Source: Shimia abyssi
GTDB taxonomy: Bacteria; Pseudomonadota; Alphaproteobacteria; Rhodobacterales; Rhodobacteraceae
Reading direction: 5' to 3'
Assembly: GCF_003014475.1 (NCBI RefSeq)
Contig: NZ_PYGJ01000005.1
Span: forward strand, 124,001-188,000
Length of the DNA stretch: 64,000 nt
Positions 45,078 through 54,060 of this stretch are shown piece by piece (position 1 is the stretch's first letter; each line of letters opens with the position of its first letter). Made by a program: the position numbers and the translations under genes. Below the pieces are notes generated by a model. It had not been told where the DNA came from, made no database searches, and saw nothing but the letters and a program-made list of their open reading frames with translations.

Positions 45078-46523
45078 TCATTCCAGACCATTTGCCTCAC
45101 GCGCGGCTTTACGCTTGCGCCAGGTGTCGCCCATACCCTCTCTCAGGCTTGGCGGCAGGTCTTCGATATTGATAATCAGGTCACGATCCCCGGTCGGCCA
45201 ATCGGTCAACAACTCAGGGTGATACCCTTCGGGATAATACAATTCCGGATCGATCTCGGTCGCCCGAATATCCGCGTTCTGGATCTCTTCCCGTGCGTAT
45301 TGCGGTGCTGGCACGCGCAGCTGATCATTGTCAAAGTTGAACTGTGGCGCGCGGTTGTTCGGATAATCCGGGATGATCCCTTCTCGCACCCAGATCTGAT
45401 CCTTGGTGACATTCACCACGATCCCGTCGGGCGCACCAAAGTGATACGGCCCTTTCCAGTGCTCGCGAATTTCCGCAACCGTCTCTTCGTTCAGATAGGG
45501 ATCAAACGGCATATGCGTGGTCAGGAACATCCGTGGCTGCACGAGGTTGGCGATATAACCCGCCGCATATCCCGGCGTATGGTGCGTATCGATCGTATAC
45601 CGCGCCAGAAACGGCGGCACACCCGCAACACCTGCGCTGATTTCCACCAGCTCTGTCTGTGCTTCGGTCACATAGACATCACAGCCTTTGGCATATTTTG
45701 CATCACGCATGTTCGGGCGGCCATCACCCGTCCAGACAAAGCACATGTCGTTCCAATCCAGACGATACGCCGATGCCCCATCCATCGCGTGGCTACGCTG
45801 CCAATGGGTGACGGTCACACCGTTTTCGTCATAGATCACGCCACCTTCATCAAGGTAGTCAAACTCATTGACCTGAATGTCATGGCCCTCGCCCACCGGA
45901 AACACGCTGAATGCGCGGCGGTGCCATGCCAACATTTTCATCATGCCGTCGATCATCGCGGCCATGCCATATTCAGGCGCGTTGCTGGACGGCCCCCACA
46001 CCCGCAACGGGTTGTGCCAACGCCCGGACCAGCCGCCAAATACGTAGATATACGGCAGCGATCCATAGTGATCGACATGCAGGTGTGTGATGAAAATCTT
46101 GTCTAACTCATTCAACGCAATGTTGGACGCGTTGTAATTGGCAACCGACCCTTCACCGATATCAAAGACAAAATTCTCGCCATTACCCAGCTGAACAAGG
46201 ATCGACGTGTTCATCTGACCGGGGCGAATAATCGGTGACGTACCCATAAAGATGATGCGCATTTCGTCCGGTTGCACATCTTCGGTACCCGGAAACCAGT
46301 TCGACGCCGAGTTCAGCCACGGATGCGGCGAAATTCCCTCAAACAACAGGCCTTCTTTCCAACGATCCCCCGGAATGCCCCCAAACAACGCCGCCTGCAT
46401 ATCTTCAACAGTGGATGGTTCTCCAACCGGCGCGGGATTAGGAGTCTGCGCGGCACCCGCCGTTGCAAAACACCCAACAGCCAGCGCCCCGGCAATCCAT
46501 GACTTTACCGTCTTCAGACTCAT
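45078..46523 (-). CDS. secreted MBL-fold hydrolase, GntH-like
   Basis: The 481-aa protein has a signal peptide (WIAGALAVGCFATAGAAQ) and a metallo-beta-lactamase domain with THLHVDHYGSLP near residue 150, VWTGDGRPN and a later THMPFDP. The region MRIIFMGTSPIIRPGQMNTS resembles an RNase Z-like subgroup that includes GntH of guanitoxin biosynthesis. The similarity is to the family, and there is no guanitoxin cluster here. AGGGAG precedes the ATG at 46523. It follows the DUF3299 gene by 41 bp on the same strand. Confidence 0.78.
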   Translation of the reverse strand: MSLKTVKSWIAGALAVGCFATAGAAQTPNPAPVGEPSTVEDMQAALFGGIPGDRWKEGLLFEGISPHPWLNSASNWFPGTEDVQPDEMRIIFMGTSPIIRPGQMNTSILVQLGNGENFVFDIGEGSVANYNASNIALNELDKIFITHLHVDHYGSLPYIYVFGGWSGRWHNPLRVWGPSSNAPEYGMAAMIDGMMKMLAWHRRAFSVFPVGEGHDIQVNEFDYLDEGGVIYDENGVTVTHWQRSHAMDGASAYRLDWNDMCFVWTGDGRPNMRDAKYAKGCDVYVTEAQTELVEISAGVAGVPPFLARYTIDTHHTPGYAAGYIANLVQPRMFLTTHMPFDPYLNEETVAEIREHWKGPYHFGAPDGIVVNVTKDQIWVREGIIPDYPNNRAPQFNFDNDQLRVPAPQYAREEIQNADIRATEIDPELYYPEGYHPELLTDWPTGDRDLIINIEDLPPSLREGMGDTWRKRKAAREANGLE

Positions 46524-46564
46524 TTTTCGGCTCCCTTTCAAATACACATTCTCCGGCCCTGAAA

Positions 46565-47092
46565 TCACAGTGACACCGGCTCAAATTCTTCCACTTCAAG
46601 CGTATAGCTCGCCTGCGCATACACGCTCTCGGTCAAGACCGTGTTCAGCATTCCAACCGCATAGACCGGTTCAAACAGCCCCTGCACCTCATAGGGTGCT
46701 TGCGTTGTCACATGCACAATCTGGTTGGGCGGGGGCGGCGGAATATGGATGCAGGCCCCGACAAACGGCACCAATAGAAACTCGCTACTGCCCTGCGCTG
46801 TCATCTCCAATGGGATCAGAAACCCCGGCAATCGCACGCGTTTGCCGTTGTAATCCTTGACCACCATAAACGCACGCGGATCGCTAAAGGTACGGGTTGG
46901 GGCGGCGCTATGGGACAACGGTTGGGTTGGCGCCGCATACCGGCGCGCCACATCTGGCTTCAGCTGCTTCCAGTTGAGATCAATCGCGCCATCCGACGCA
47001 AAAACCGGCGTTGAACAGCTCAGCGCAGCCAGCCCGCCCATGATCAAACCGCGTCTGGACACAGATCCGTTTTGGCCAAGGAGTTTGGTCAT
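46565..47092 (-). CDS. DUF3299 domain protein with Tat-type signal
   Basis: The 175-aa protein starts with SRRGLIMGGLAALSCSTPVFA, whose twin arginine and hydrophobic stretch (key part SRRGLIMGGLAAL) suggest Tat or Sec export. The body has the DUF3299 segment RVRLPGFLIPLE and VGACIHIPPPPPNQIVHV. DUF3299 function is not established. It is upstream of the GntH-like hydrolase in a likely two-gene operon, so both products may act together in the periplasm. Confidence 0.8.
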   Translation of the reverse strand: MTKLLGQNGSVSRRGLIMGGLAALSCSTPVFASDGAIDLNWKQLKPDVARRYAAPTQPLSHSAAPTRTFSDPRAFMVVKDYNGKRVRLPGFLIPLEMTAQGSSEFLLVPFVGACIHIPPPPPNQIVHVTTQAPYEVQGLFEPVYAVGMLNTVLTESVYAQASYTLEVEEFEPVSL

Positions 47093-47272
47093 GACGTCCC
47101 CCGAACGATTTATTGCACATGCAATCTAACGCCTCGGACACGCCCCCCGTCAATACTCATGCAAAACATCCGCCGCATTACGCAACGTAAAAGTGTTTGT
47201 TTTTATTTGATTTTACCCAAGGCAGAACCCGCAATATGCGACCAAAGTCTATTGCCGCCATTCATCCGTTTC

Positions 47273-47291
47273 AAAACAACGGCCCCGTTGT
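47273..47291 (-). terminator. hairpin at the end of the FkbM gene
   Basis: ACAACG and CGTTGT flank a 4-nt loop right at the stop codon, and on the minus strand a short T run (complement of 47273-47276) follows. It is a modest intrinsic terminator. Confidence 0.45.
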
Positions 47292-47977
47292 CACGCCTTA
47301 CCCTTACCAACCCGCATAAACCCCAGCGTGCGCCCGCTCGACATCACCGGATCATAGGTCAACCCCGATTTTGACATGCAATCCACGATCCGCTTGATCA
47401 CGCGAGGTTCGTATTTACCGGGATGGATTTCCATCACCACATGTTTCACGCATCTGGGCCAGGGGCGCTCAAACAGCCATTGTTCCGCGCCTTCAATGTC
47501 CATCATCACAAATTTCGGCTCGTAGATCATCAACAGATGGCTCATCGGCACTGCAGGCACCTCGACCATGTCATCATGGCTCTTGCCGTCCTCGACAATG
47601 GCGCCACCCCAAAACAGCGATCCGGCACGAAATTTTACCGTTTCGTTTTCGTGATCATCCCCCACCACGGCCCCATGCAACAGCGTCACATCCTCATACC
47701 CGTTGCGTTTCAGATTGTTGCGGATCGGGTCGAGCATCTTGGGGTTCGCCTCCACGCTCACGACGTTCTCCGCCCCCGCCTGCGCGGCACAAACCGAGCT
47801 TACAAACCCAAGCCCTGCGCCTATCTCCAGCACGCTCCACCCCGCGCGAATACGCTTCAGCGCGGCCTCGCTTTCCTTGTTCTCGTATTCCCCGGCGGCG
47901 ATCTTATCTTCAATCCGACTGCCCACCAGCCAATCAGGCAGCTCGATCTCGATCCCTTTATGCACATGCACGCTCAT
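47291..47977 (-). CDS. FkbM family methyltransferase
   Basis: This is a 228-aa SAM-dependent methyltransferase. The SAM motif is VLEIGAGLGFVSSV near residue 50, followed by VVSVEANPKMLD and FVMMDIEGAEQWLFE, the FkbM pattern. I use the ATG preceded by GGGGAGGTGGAC; a 20-codon extension to 48037 would overlap the pth promoter region. FkbM enzymes O-methylate sugars or lipids. The substrate is unknown. Confidence 0.85.
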   Translation of the reverse strand: MSVHVHKGIEIELPDWLVGSRIEDKIAAGEYENKESEAALKRIRAGWSVLEIGAGLGFVSSVCAAQAGAENVVSVEANPKMLDPIRNNLKRNGYEDVTLLHGAVVGDDHENETVKFRAGSLFWGGAIVEDGKSHDDMVEVPAVPMSHLLMIYEPKFVMMDIEGAEQWLFERPWPRCVKHVVMEIHPGKYEPRVIKRIVDCMSKSGLTYDPVMSSGRTLGFMRVGKGKA

Positions 47978-48064
47978 GTCCACCTCCCCCGTATTTCTGC
48001 TGAATTGAGTCCTAAGCCTCCATCCCGTATAGAGCAACCAACACGCGAAACGAGGAACTTTCCC

Positions 48065-48757
48065 ATGAAACTATTTGTCGGCCTCGGCAATCCCGGTGCC
48101 AAGTATGCACAAAACCGGCACAATATCGGTTTCATGGCGCTCGATCATATCGCCTCAGATCACGGTTTTGGCCCGTGGAAGGGCAAGTTTCAGGGCAGCC
48201 TCACCGAAGGCCGCCTTGGTTCCGAAAAGGTGATGCTGCTCAAGCCCGAAACCTTCATGAACCTCTCCGGCCAATCCGTGGGCGAAGCGATGCGGTTTTA
48301 CAAACTGGACAGCACAGACATCACCGTCTTCCATGACGAACTTGACCTCGCACCGGGCAAATGCCGCGTCAAATCGGGTGGCGGGCACGCAGGCCACAAT
48401 GGTTTGCGCTCGATTCACCAGCATATCGGCCCGCACTACGACCGCGTACGCCTTGGCATCGGCCATCCGGGCAACAAAAACGCGGTTTCGGGCTATGTTC
48501 TGCGCGATTTCCCAAAGGCTGACACAGGCTGGCTTGATGACGTGTTGCGCGGCATTGCCGATGGCGCACCGCATCTCGCCTCGGGCGATAGCGGCAAATT
48601 CATGAACGCCGTCGCCCTACGCGTCGCCCCGCCCCGCTCCTCCAAGTCTCCCAAACCCAAGGCCGAAACCGCCGAACCCTCAAAACCCATCGAACCCACA
48701 CCAGAGCCTCAGGAAACGCGCTCCAAGATGCAGATGCTCATGGACAAGTTCAAATGA
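48065..48757 (+). CDS. pth: peptidyl-tRNA hydrolase
   Basis: Pth releases tRNA from dropped-off peptidyl-tRNA. The 230-aa protein has the start MKLFVGLGNPGAKYAQNRHN (catalytic His in NRHNIGF), LKPETFMNLSG, HDELDLAPG and GGGHAGHNGLRS. A Pro/Glu/Lys-rich tail of about 40 residues extends beyond the usual 190-aa core, as is common in Rhodobacteraceae. GAGGAAC precedes the ATG. The stop overlaps the next gene by ATGA. Confidence 0.96.
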   Translation: MKLFVGLGNPGAKYAQNRHNIGFMALDHIASDHGFGPWKGKFQGSLTEGRLGSEKVMLLKPETFMNLSGQSVGEAMRFYKLDSTDITVFHDELDLAPGKCRVKSGGGHAGHNGLRSIHQHIGPHYDRVRLGIGHPGNKNAVSGYVLRDFPKADTGWLDDVLRGIADGAPHLASGDSGKFMNAVALRVAPPRSSKSPKPKAETAEPSKPIEPTPEPQETRSKMQMLMDKFK

Positions 48758-49803
48758 GCGCTGCCCCCAGCGCCCTGCGCGACGCGTTCTTGTCACAAGC
48801 CCGATCTTGCGAAGGCATGGACAGTCCTTTTATGGGCCGCCTGCTGCGCCTCTTGGCCGATCACTGGCCCGCCGAGACCGCGCTCGCCGCAAAATGTGCC
48901 GCTTGGCAAGGTGACATCGGGCCCATGGCCGCATCTCTGCCCTTGCGCATCTGCGGCGGCCTGCACGCATTGGTTCTGCGCAACCAAGACGCTCAGCTTG
49001 CCGCCGTCTACCCGCCAAACACAGCCCCCGATGACGAGTTTCAGGCAACAATCCTGGCGGCCCTGCTCACTCATGACAATTTCCTCACCGACTGGATCAG
49101 CAACGCGCCCCAAACCAACGAGGTCCGCCGCGCCGCTGTTTTGATCCCCACCGCGCACCTATTGGCAGACAAATTTGACCTGCCTCTGCGCCTTTCGGAA
49201 CTGGGCGCGTCCGGCGGGCTCAACCTGATGTTTGATCAGTTCCAGCTCACCCTCGATGGCACCACCTTCGGTCCCGCAAGCGACGTACGCCTCGCCCCCG
49301 ACTGGACCGGCGCGCTACCACCTGCGATACGGCCCAAAATCGCGGATCGGCGCGGCGTTGACCTCAACCCGCTCACGCCCACATCAGACGATAACCGCCT
49401 GCGCCTCTTGGCCTATCTCTGGCCCGACCAATCCGACCGTGTCACCCGTACCCGCGCCGCCATAGCCTTGCACGACGCAGCTGTTGATCGCGCTGACGCC
49501 ATCGATTGGCTTGGACCCCGTCTCGCCCACCAGCCGGGTCAGGTACACCTGATCTATCACACCGTCGCGTGGCAGTATTTCCCGCCCGCGGTTCAGGCGC
49601 GTGGAACCGCGCTAATTGAGGCCGCCGGTGCAACCGCCTCGCCTGAGGCGCCGCTGGCATGGCTCTCATACGAGGCCGACAACGCGTCGCCGGGCGCAGG
49701 GCTCACCCTGCGTCTTTGGCCCGGCGACATAACACTCACTCTGGGGCGCGTCGATTTCCATGGCCGTTGGGTCGATTGGCAGGGACCAGCGCGCTTGCCC
49801 TGA
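48754..49803 (+). CDS. DUF2332 family protein
   Basis: The 349-aa protein matches DUF2332. It has a helical N-terminus (SPFMGRLLRLLADHW), LRLSELGASGGLNLMFDQF near residue 150 (a SAM-binding-like glycine motif) and HLIYHTVAWQYFP near residue 270. The fold hints at a methyltransferase-like enzyme, but no activity is established. It overlaps pth by four bases and is probably co-transcribed. Confidence 0.85.
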   Translation: MSAAPSALRDAFLSQARSCEGMDSPFMGRLLRLLADHWPAETALAAKCAAWQGDIGPMAASLPLRICGGLHALVLRNQDAQLAAVYPPNTAPDDEFQATILAALLTHDNFLTDWISNAPQTNEVRRAAVLIPTAHLLADKFDLPLRLSELGASGGLNLMFDQFQLTLDGTTFGPASDVRLAPDWTGALPPAIRPKIADRRGVDLNPLTPTSDDNRLRLLAYLWPDQSDRVTRTRAAIALHDAAVDRADAIDWLGPRLAHQPGQVHLIYHTVAWQYFPPAVQARGTALIEAAGATASPEAPLAWLSYEADNASPGAGLTLRLWPGDITLTLGRVDFHGRWVDWQGPARLP

Positions 49804-49867
49804 CGTCGCGCTTGCCTGATCTGGGGGGCTCTGCTCATATCCGGTTCAGGGCAAAACGAGGGACATC

Positions 49868-51034
49868 ATGCGCACATTTGGTAAATGGCTTGGCCGCATC
49901 CTGTTGATGCTGATCCTTGCCGCTGTGGTCGTCTTTGTCTGGAAACGCGAGCAGATCAGCCGCCTCTATTCGGTGGTTACGCTCTATGACGCGGACAAGA
50001 TTGTCGCCAACTTCTCCGGCATGAATCTCGCTTTTCCCAACGTGACAGTCGAACGTGGCACCGGTCCGGTCTTTGAGCTGCCCGCGGGCGCACCCCTCTC
50101 GATGCCTACCGGCTTTAAACAATGGACCAATGACCGCGCGGTTACCGCGCTTGTGGTTCTCAAAGACAGCGCATTGGTGCACGAAAGCTATTACCAAGGC
50201 ACCACCGACACCGACAGGCGCATGTCCTTCTCGGTGGCGAAATCCTTTCTTTCGGCCCTTTTTGGTGTGGTCGTGGCCGAAGGTCACATCGCCTCGCTCG
50301 ACGACCCCGTCACCCAATACGCGCCATCACTGGCGGGCGGCGCTTATGACGGCGCAAGTATCCGCGACGTGCTGCAAATGTCTTCCGGTGTAAGCTTTGA
50401 CGAGGATTACCTCGACTTCAATTCCGACATCAACCGCATGAGCCGCACCCTCGCGCTCGGGGGCTCCATGGACGGCTTTACCGAGGCGCTGGCCGAGACT
50501 TTCATCGCGCCGGGCACCCAGTGGCAATACGTGTCGATCGACACACATGTATTGTCGATGGTGATACGCGGTGCGACGGGGCGGGATATCGCATCGCTCC
50601 TGTCAGAAAAAATCATTGCCCCACTAGGCCTTGAAGAAGCGCCCTATTACATCACCGATGGCGACGGGGTTGCCTTTGTGCTTGGTGGTCTGAACCTACG
50701 CACCCGCGACTATGCCCGCTTTGCACAGATGTTCCTGCAAAACGGTTTTGCAAATGGCGCCCAAATTGTGCCCGCCGACTGGGTCACGGCCAGCACAATC
50801 GCCAGCGACAAGACTCAGCCCGGCAAGATTCAGTATGGCTATCAATGGTGGATCCCCATCAACGCCACCCATGGTGAGTTTCTGGGGCGCGGCATTTACG
50901 GGCAATATATCTATATCAATCAGCCGCTTGGCATCGTGATCGCCACCAATGCCGCTGATAAGGGTTTCCGCGAAGGCGGCGCCCACGCGAGCAATGTTGC
51001 CATGTTCCGTGCCATTGCGGCGGCGGCACAATAA
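49868..51034 (+). CDS. beta-lactamase-fold serine hydrolase
   Basis: The 388-aa protein has one N-terminal membrane anchor (GRILLMLILAAVVVFVW). A class C beta-lactamase-like domain carries the SxxK motif SVAK near residue 120, and a YVS element near residue 219 stands in for the usual YxN. GRGIYGQYIYI near the end takes the place of the K-T/S-G strand. Such proteins are esterases or peptidases more often than true beta-lactamases. It should face the periplasm. A GC-rich intergenic repeat follows the stop. Confidence 0.85.
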   Translation: MRTFGKWLGRILLMLILAAVVVFVWKREQISRLYSVVTLYDADKIVANFSGMNLAFPNVTVERGTGPVFELPAGAPLSMPTGFKQWTNDRAVTALVVLKDSALVHESYYQGTTDTDRRMSFSVAKSFLSALFGVVVAEGHIASLDDPVTQYAPSLAGGAYDGASIRDVLQMSSGVSFDEDYLDFNSDINRMSRTLALGGSMDGFTEALAETFIAPGTQWQYVSIDTHVLSMVIRGATGRDIASLLSEKIIAPLGLEEAPYYITDGDGVAFVLGGLNLRTRDYARFAQMFLQNGFANGAQIVPADWVTASTIASDKTQPGKIQYGYQWWIPINATHGEFLGRGIYGQYIYINQPLGIVIATNAADKGFREGGAHASNVAMFRAIAAAAQ

Positions 51035-51042
51035 GGTAAGGC

Positions 51043-51090
51043 CGGGGGCGCGCTGCCCCCGGACCCCCGCAAGTATTTCTGGCAAGATGA
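51043..51090 (+). repeat. GC-rich Rhodobacteraceae-type intergenic element, copy 2
   Basis: A GGGGGCG/CGCTGCCCCC stem is followed by GGACCCCCGCAAGTATTTCT and GGCAAGATGAA. It matches the element at 7301-7364 in order and sequence, here directly after the serine hydrolase stop codon. Confidence 0.7.
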
Positions 51091-51145
51091 ATGAAGGACG
51101 CCAAAGGAAACGGAACCGCCATATCTGGCAGGTTCGCTTTGGGTC

Positions 51146-51742
51146 TTAGTCACGCTTTTGCACAATGTCGTCCATCATGCCTTTGGTGCCGTTATGCACC
51201 GTCAGATGCGCCGCTTTGCCAGCGATGGCTTCCAGCTCCTCCCGGCGCAATATGATCGGGTTTCCGACCATCGCCTTGGTGGAGTTAAGCAACGAATGGG
51301 TTGCGTTCTTCTCTTCGCGCCGCCGGATCACATTCGCCTCAGCCTCCTTCTAGGCGGCGACACCCGTGTTTCGGATGTGGGCATTTCAACGTTCAAAATC
51401 AAAACCTTGCGCGCGATGCCTCGCATTTCAAGACCGATCTCGACCATCTCGCGGCGCACCGTTTCGGCGGCACCAGCATAACATTATCGGGCCGCGTCTC
51501 AAACCGCACCATCAGCGCCTCGGCCAAAATGGGCCGTTCACGAAACAGCGCATTTGCGCTCAAAGAGGTCACACAGGGACAGTTCAGATGAAAAATCTCA
51601 AGCGACTCAGCACGCCGTTTAGTCCGGTGTTCACCTGCACCCAGCACCCGGTCAACCGACCCTTGCTAAGCACCAGACCCTGATCTTCCTTGGTCAATGT
51701 TACCCGGATAACGCTCGTCAAGTGCTCTATCGTTTTCAACAT
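51146..51742 (-). pseudogene. slipin (SPFH/stomatin-type) pseudogene
   Basis: Fragments of one slipin gene lie in order on the minus strand but in different frames. Positions 51742 to about 51640 read MLKTIEHLTSVIRV then LTKEDQGLVLSKGRLTG. The next frame reads LEIFHLNCPCVTSLSANALF. A third reads VEIGLEMRGIARKVLILNVE. The end reads EAEANVIRRREEKNATHSLLN and AHLTVHNGTKGMMDDIV, after an in-frame TAG. Intact slipins exceed 320 codons, whereas fewer than 200 remain, so most of the SPFH core is gone. The gene cannot give a working protein. Confidence 0.7.
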
Positions 51743-52139
51743 ACCCCATCACCTTCGGTCTCTCTGCCATTCTCTCAAAATAATATTTTCCTATTTTTCA
51801 TTGGTTTCGCGCCGTATGCGCGTCAGATGTGGAGCTCGACATGGGGGCAGGGAAAGATCCCCTGATATACGCAAAACCGCGGCGCCGCGCTCACCGGGAG
51901 AGCATCCTCTCTTACCACTGGAGTCCGCCCCCTAGGACCACAGCGCCCGCTTTTGCGCGCTGAGCCGGGTCGCTCAACCCATTGCTGAGTACATTTGCGG
52001 CGCTGATGCGGGCGCAAAACAATACTACCTAATCAAGTAACAATATTTCTCAATCACCCGAACTACAGGAATTCCGCGCCAAGGAGCGTCGCTTTTCTTT
52101 GCCAAAATGACAACAACCATTCCACCGGTCAGCCAGACC
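51743..52139. other. gene-free stretch upstream of the slipin remnant
   Basis: About 400 bp between the slipin remnant and the end of the FAD oxidoreductase gene. The first 60 bp are A/T-rich and could be the old slipin promoter. The remainder has short open frames without recognisable sequence or binding sites. I see no RNA gene or terminator with a T tract. Confidence 0.5.
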
Positions 52140-53507
52140 TTAGTGCACCCGCGCGCCCTGTCGTTCCAGCTCGGCCTGAATATCCAGCACGTCCATCTGA
52201 TCCAGATCGCGCCCTTGTTGCTTGATCGACATGGCCGCCGCAACGCCTGCCCCTTGACCAACCACTGCACAGCACGCCATGTTGCGGGTGGCGGCATGAG
52301 CGATGCGCTCGGCCCCTGTCGCGCGCCCGGATACCAACAGGTTCTTGACCTTTTTGGGCAACAGATTGCGATAAGGCACCTGAAAATACCGCCCCGTCGT
52401 GGGCAGGATTAATATGCCATAACCATCTATAAATTCAGGGAAAATTCCGATGGAATCCTCGAACCGGCCTTGCTCGCGCACATCGATCTCGCGCATGGTA
52501 TAGCGTGTGTCCACCTTGCGCGTATCTCGTATCCCAAGGCTCATACCAAAGTTGCGTAGCCGCGCCTCGGCGCAGCCCGGCGTGAACCGGCGCAGCGCTT
52601 CAATCGCCAGCATCGCCTGTTTTCGCCCCTCGATCTCGCCTTGGGTCAGGCTGTCCGGATCGGTCCCGTCAATCCCATCCATATGCACAAGGTTCATGTA
52701 GGTCAGCTCACCACTGTCGTGCATCGCCCCCCATGTGCCCGCAATTGTATTGAGATGCGGCGGGATCAACCCTGCGTCTATTGCCTGTTTGAACGGCTTG
52801 CCAAGGAAGGGCGAAAACATCTCGTCCTCCTTGCCCGTGGTTTCGATATTCCACTCGCCCCCGCCGCCCCAATCGGCATAGGTCTGGGGGTCGGTGTGAA
52901 TACCTTGCATGAATTTGGTTTTGTCCACCCCGGCCAGATGGAACATCACCGATGCAGCCATCATATCCTCGCGCGGGGTCATCACCGTAGGTGCACCCGC
53001 CCGGTGCGCCACATCCGCATCCCCGGTTGCATCAATCACACGTTTGGCCAGGATCGCCTCGCGCCCGGCCTTGGACTCGGTGATGATGCCGACAATTGCG
53101 TCGCCTTCCATGATCGGGGCCACAAACTGGCGGTGCAGCATCGGGTGAATGCCCGCCTCTTCGACCATCTTGTCCGCGACCAGCTTGAATCCCTCGCTGT
53201 CGATCTCATAACTCAATGACTGGCTCTCTGGCACGGCGGCGCCGGCGTTTTTGGCCGCGTCCTCAAATTCTTTGGGGATGCCCATGGATTCTACGGTCTT
53301 TTCATGGCGATACCAATGCATCCCCTCGACACCGACCACCGTGATATTGCCGCCAAAACAGCCAAACCGCTCAACCAGCGTCACCTCAACCCCGGCGCGC
53401 GCCGCCGCCAGCGCCGCCGATAACCCACCGGGGCCAGAGCCGACAACCAGAACATCGGTTTCGTGGATCACATCTATCTGGCGGGCGGGTTCTGTAATCT
53501 GTCTCAT
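52140..53507 (-). CDS. FAD-dependent oxidoreductase (FAD_oxidored family)
   Basis: The 455-aa flavoprotein starts with the Rossmann motif VLVVGSGPGGLSAALAAARAG, key part GSGPGGLSAALAAA, near residue 22. ERFGCFGGNITVVG follows, and AKRVIDATGDADVAHRAG is the second FAD motif of the family. The C-terminus has NLLVSGRATGAERIAHAATR. Related proteins share a fold with fumarate reductases and tRNA-modifying GidA, but substrates are mostly unknown. I use the ATG at 53507 with GGAAAGG upstream; a GTG nine codons earlier is possible. Confidence 0.85.
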   Translation of the reverse strand: MRQITEPARQIDVIHETDVLVVGSGPGGLSAALAAARAGVEVTLVERFGCFGGNITVVGVEGMHWYRHEKTVESMGIPKEFEDAAKNAGAAVPESQSLSYEIDSEGFKLVADKMVEEAGIHPMLHRQFVAPIMEGDAIVGIITESKAGREAILAKRVIDATGDADVAHRAGAPTVMTPREDMMAASVMFHLAGVDKTKFMQGIHTDPQTYADWGGGGEWNIETTGKEDEMFSPFLGKPFKQAIDAGLIPPHLNTIAGTWGAMHDSGELTYMNLVHMDGIDGTDPDSLTQGEIEGRKQAMLAIEALRRFTPGCAEARLRNFGMSLGIRDTRKVDTRYTMREIDVREQGRFEDSIGIFPEFIDGYGILILPTTGRYFQVPYRNLLPKKVKNLLVSGRATGAERIAHAATRNMACCAVVGQGAGVAAAMSIKQQGRDLDQMDVLDIQAELERQGARVH

Positions 53508-53619
53508 AGACGCCAGCCTTTCCCGCAAATGCACGATGCGTCAATCCGGAAAATGAAATGCCCATTTAAATCCGCACGCAACATTTGCCCAAGGCCCATC
53601 CCCATGCCAAGATGCCCTC

Positions 53620-53991
53620 ATGATCAACAAAGACCCCGCCATAAACGCGCTTGGCACCGAACTGTCCCCCTGCTCGTCTGATCCGCTCACCGGGTTCTTT
53701 CGCGACGGGCATTGCAACACCTGCGATCAGGATCAGGGCAGCCATACGGTCTGCGCCGTGATGACAGCCGAGTTCCTTGCTTATTCCAAATATGTCGGCA
53801 ATGATCTGTCGACCCCACGGCCCGAGTTCAACTTTCCTGGCCTCACACCCGGCGATCAATGGTGCCTGTGCGCCGCGCGTTTTCTTCAGGCCCATGACGA
53901 AGGCTGCGCGCCAAATGTAAACCTTGCCGCCACGCACCAGCGTGCGCTGGACATCGTGCCTCTGCGCATCCTTCAGGACTACGCCGTCTAA
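53620..53991 (+). CDS. DUF2237 family protein
   Basis: The 123-aa protein is a full-length DUF2237 member. It begins NALGTELSPCSSDPLTGFFRDGHC (key part CSSDPLTGFFRDG), with CAVMTAEFLAYSKYVGNDLSTP in the middle and PGDQWCLCAARF towards the end. Several conserved Cys residues suggest a metal or redox role, but none has been shown. It is divergent from the FAD oxidoreductase. Confidence 0.88.
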   Translation: MINKDPAINALGTELSPCSSDPLTGFFRDGHCNTCDQDQGSHTVCAVMTAEFLAYSKYVGNDLSTPRPEFNFPGLTPGDQWCLCAARFLQAHDEGCAPNVNLAATHQRALDIVPLRILQDYAV

Positions 53992-53993
53992 AC

Positions 53994-54020
53994 AAAAAAA
54001 CGGGGCCTTTTCAGACCCCG
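53994..54020 (-). terminator. intrinsic terminator of trpB
   Basis: On the minus strand CGGGGTCT and AGGCCCCG pair around a GAAA tetraloop and seven T residues follow (complement of 53994-54000). On the plus strand it may also stop DUF2237 transcripts, less efficiently. Confidence 0.85.
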
Positions 54021-54060
54021 CTTTCAGTGTTTCAAAAATACGCTCGCCAAAGGTAAAAAA

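Noticed and set aside
45021..46106. A 361-codon plus-strand frame opposite the GntH-like hydrolase
   Set aside because: It is an antisense shadow of a gene with a signal peptide and a THLHVDH motif. It also starts inside the rplY terminator region.
45078..46523. Guanitoxin biosynthesis cluster
   Set aside because: Only the hydrolase resembles GntH. None of the other biosynthetic genes is nearby, so the resemblance is to the wider family.
49868..51034. Beta-lactamase resistance gene
   Set aside because: It has the SxxK motif but YVS instead of YxN and no clear KTG, together with an N-terminal anchor. An esterase or peptidase-like role is more likely.
51823..52017. A 64-codon minus-strand frame upstream of the slipin remnant
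   Set aside because: It has no ribosome binding site or recognisable family, and Arg/Pro-rich composition typical of non-coding GC-rich DNA.
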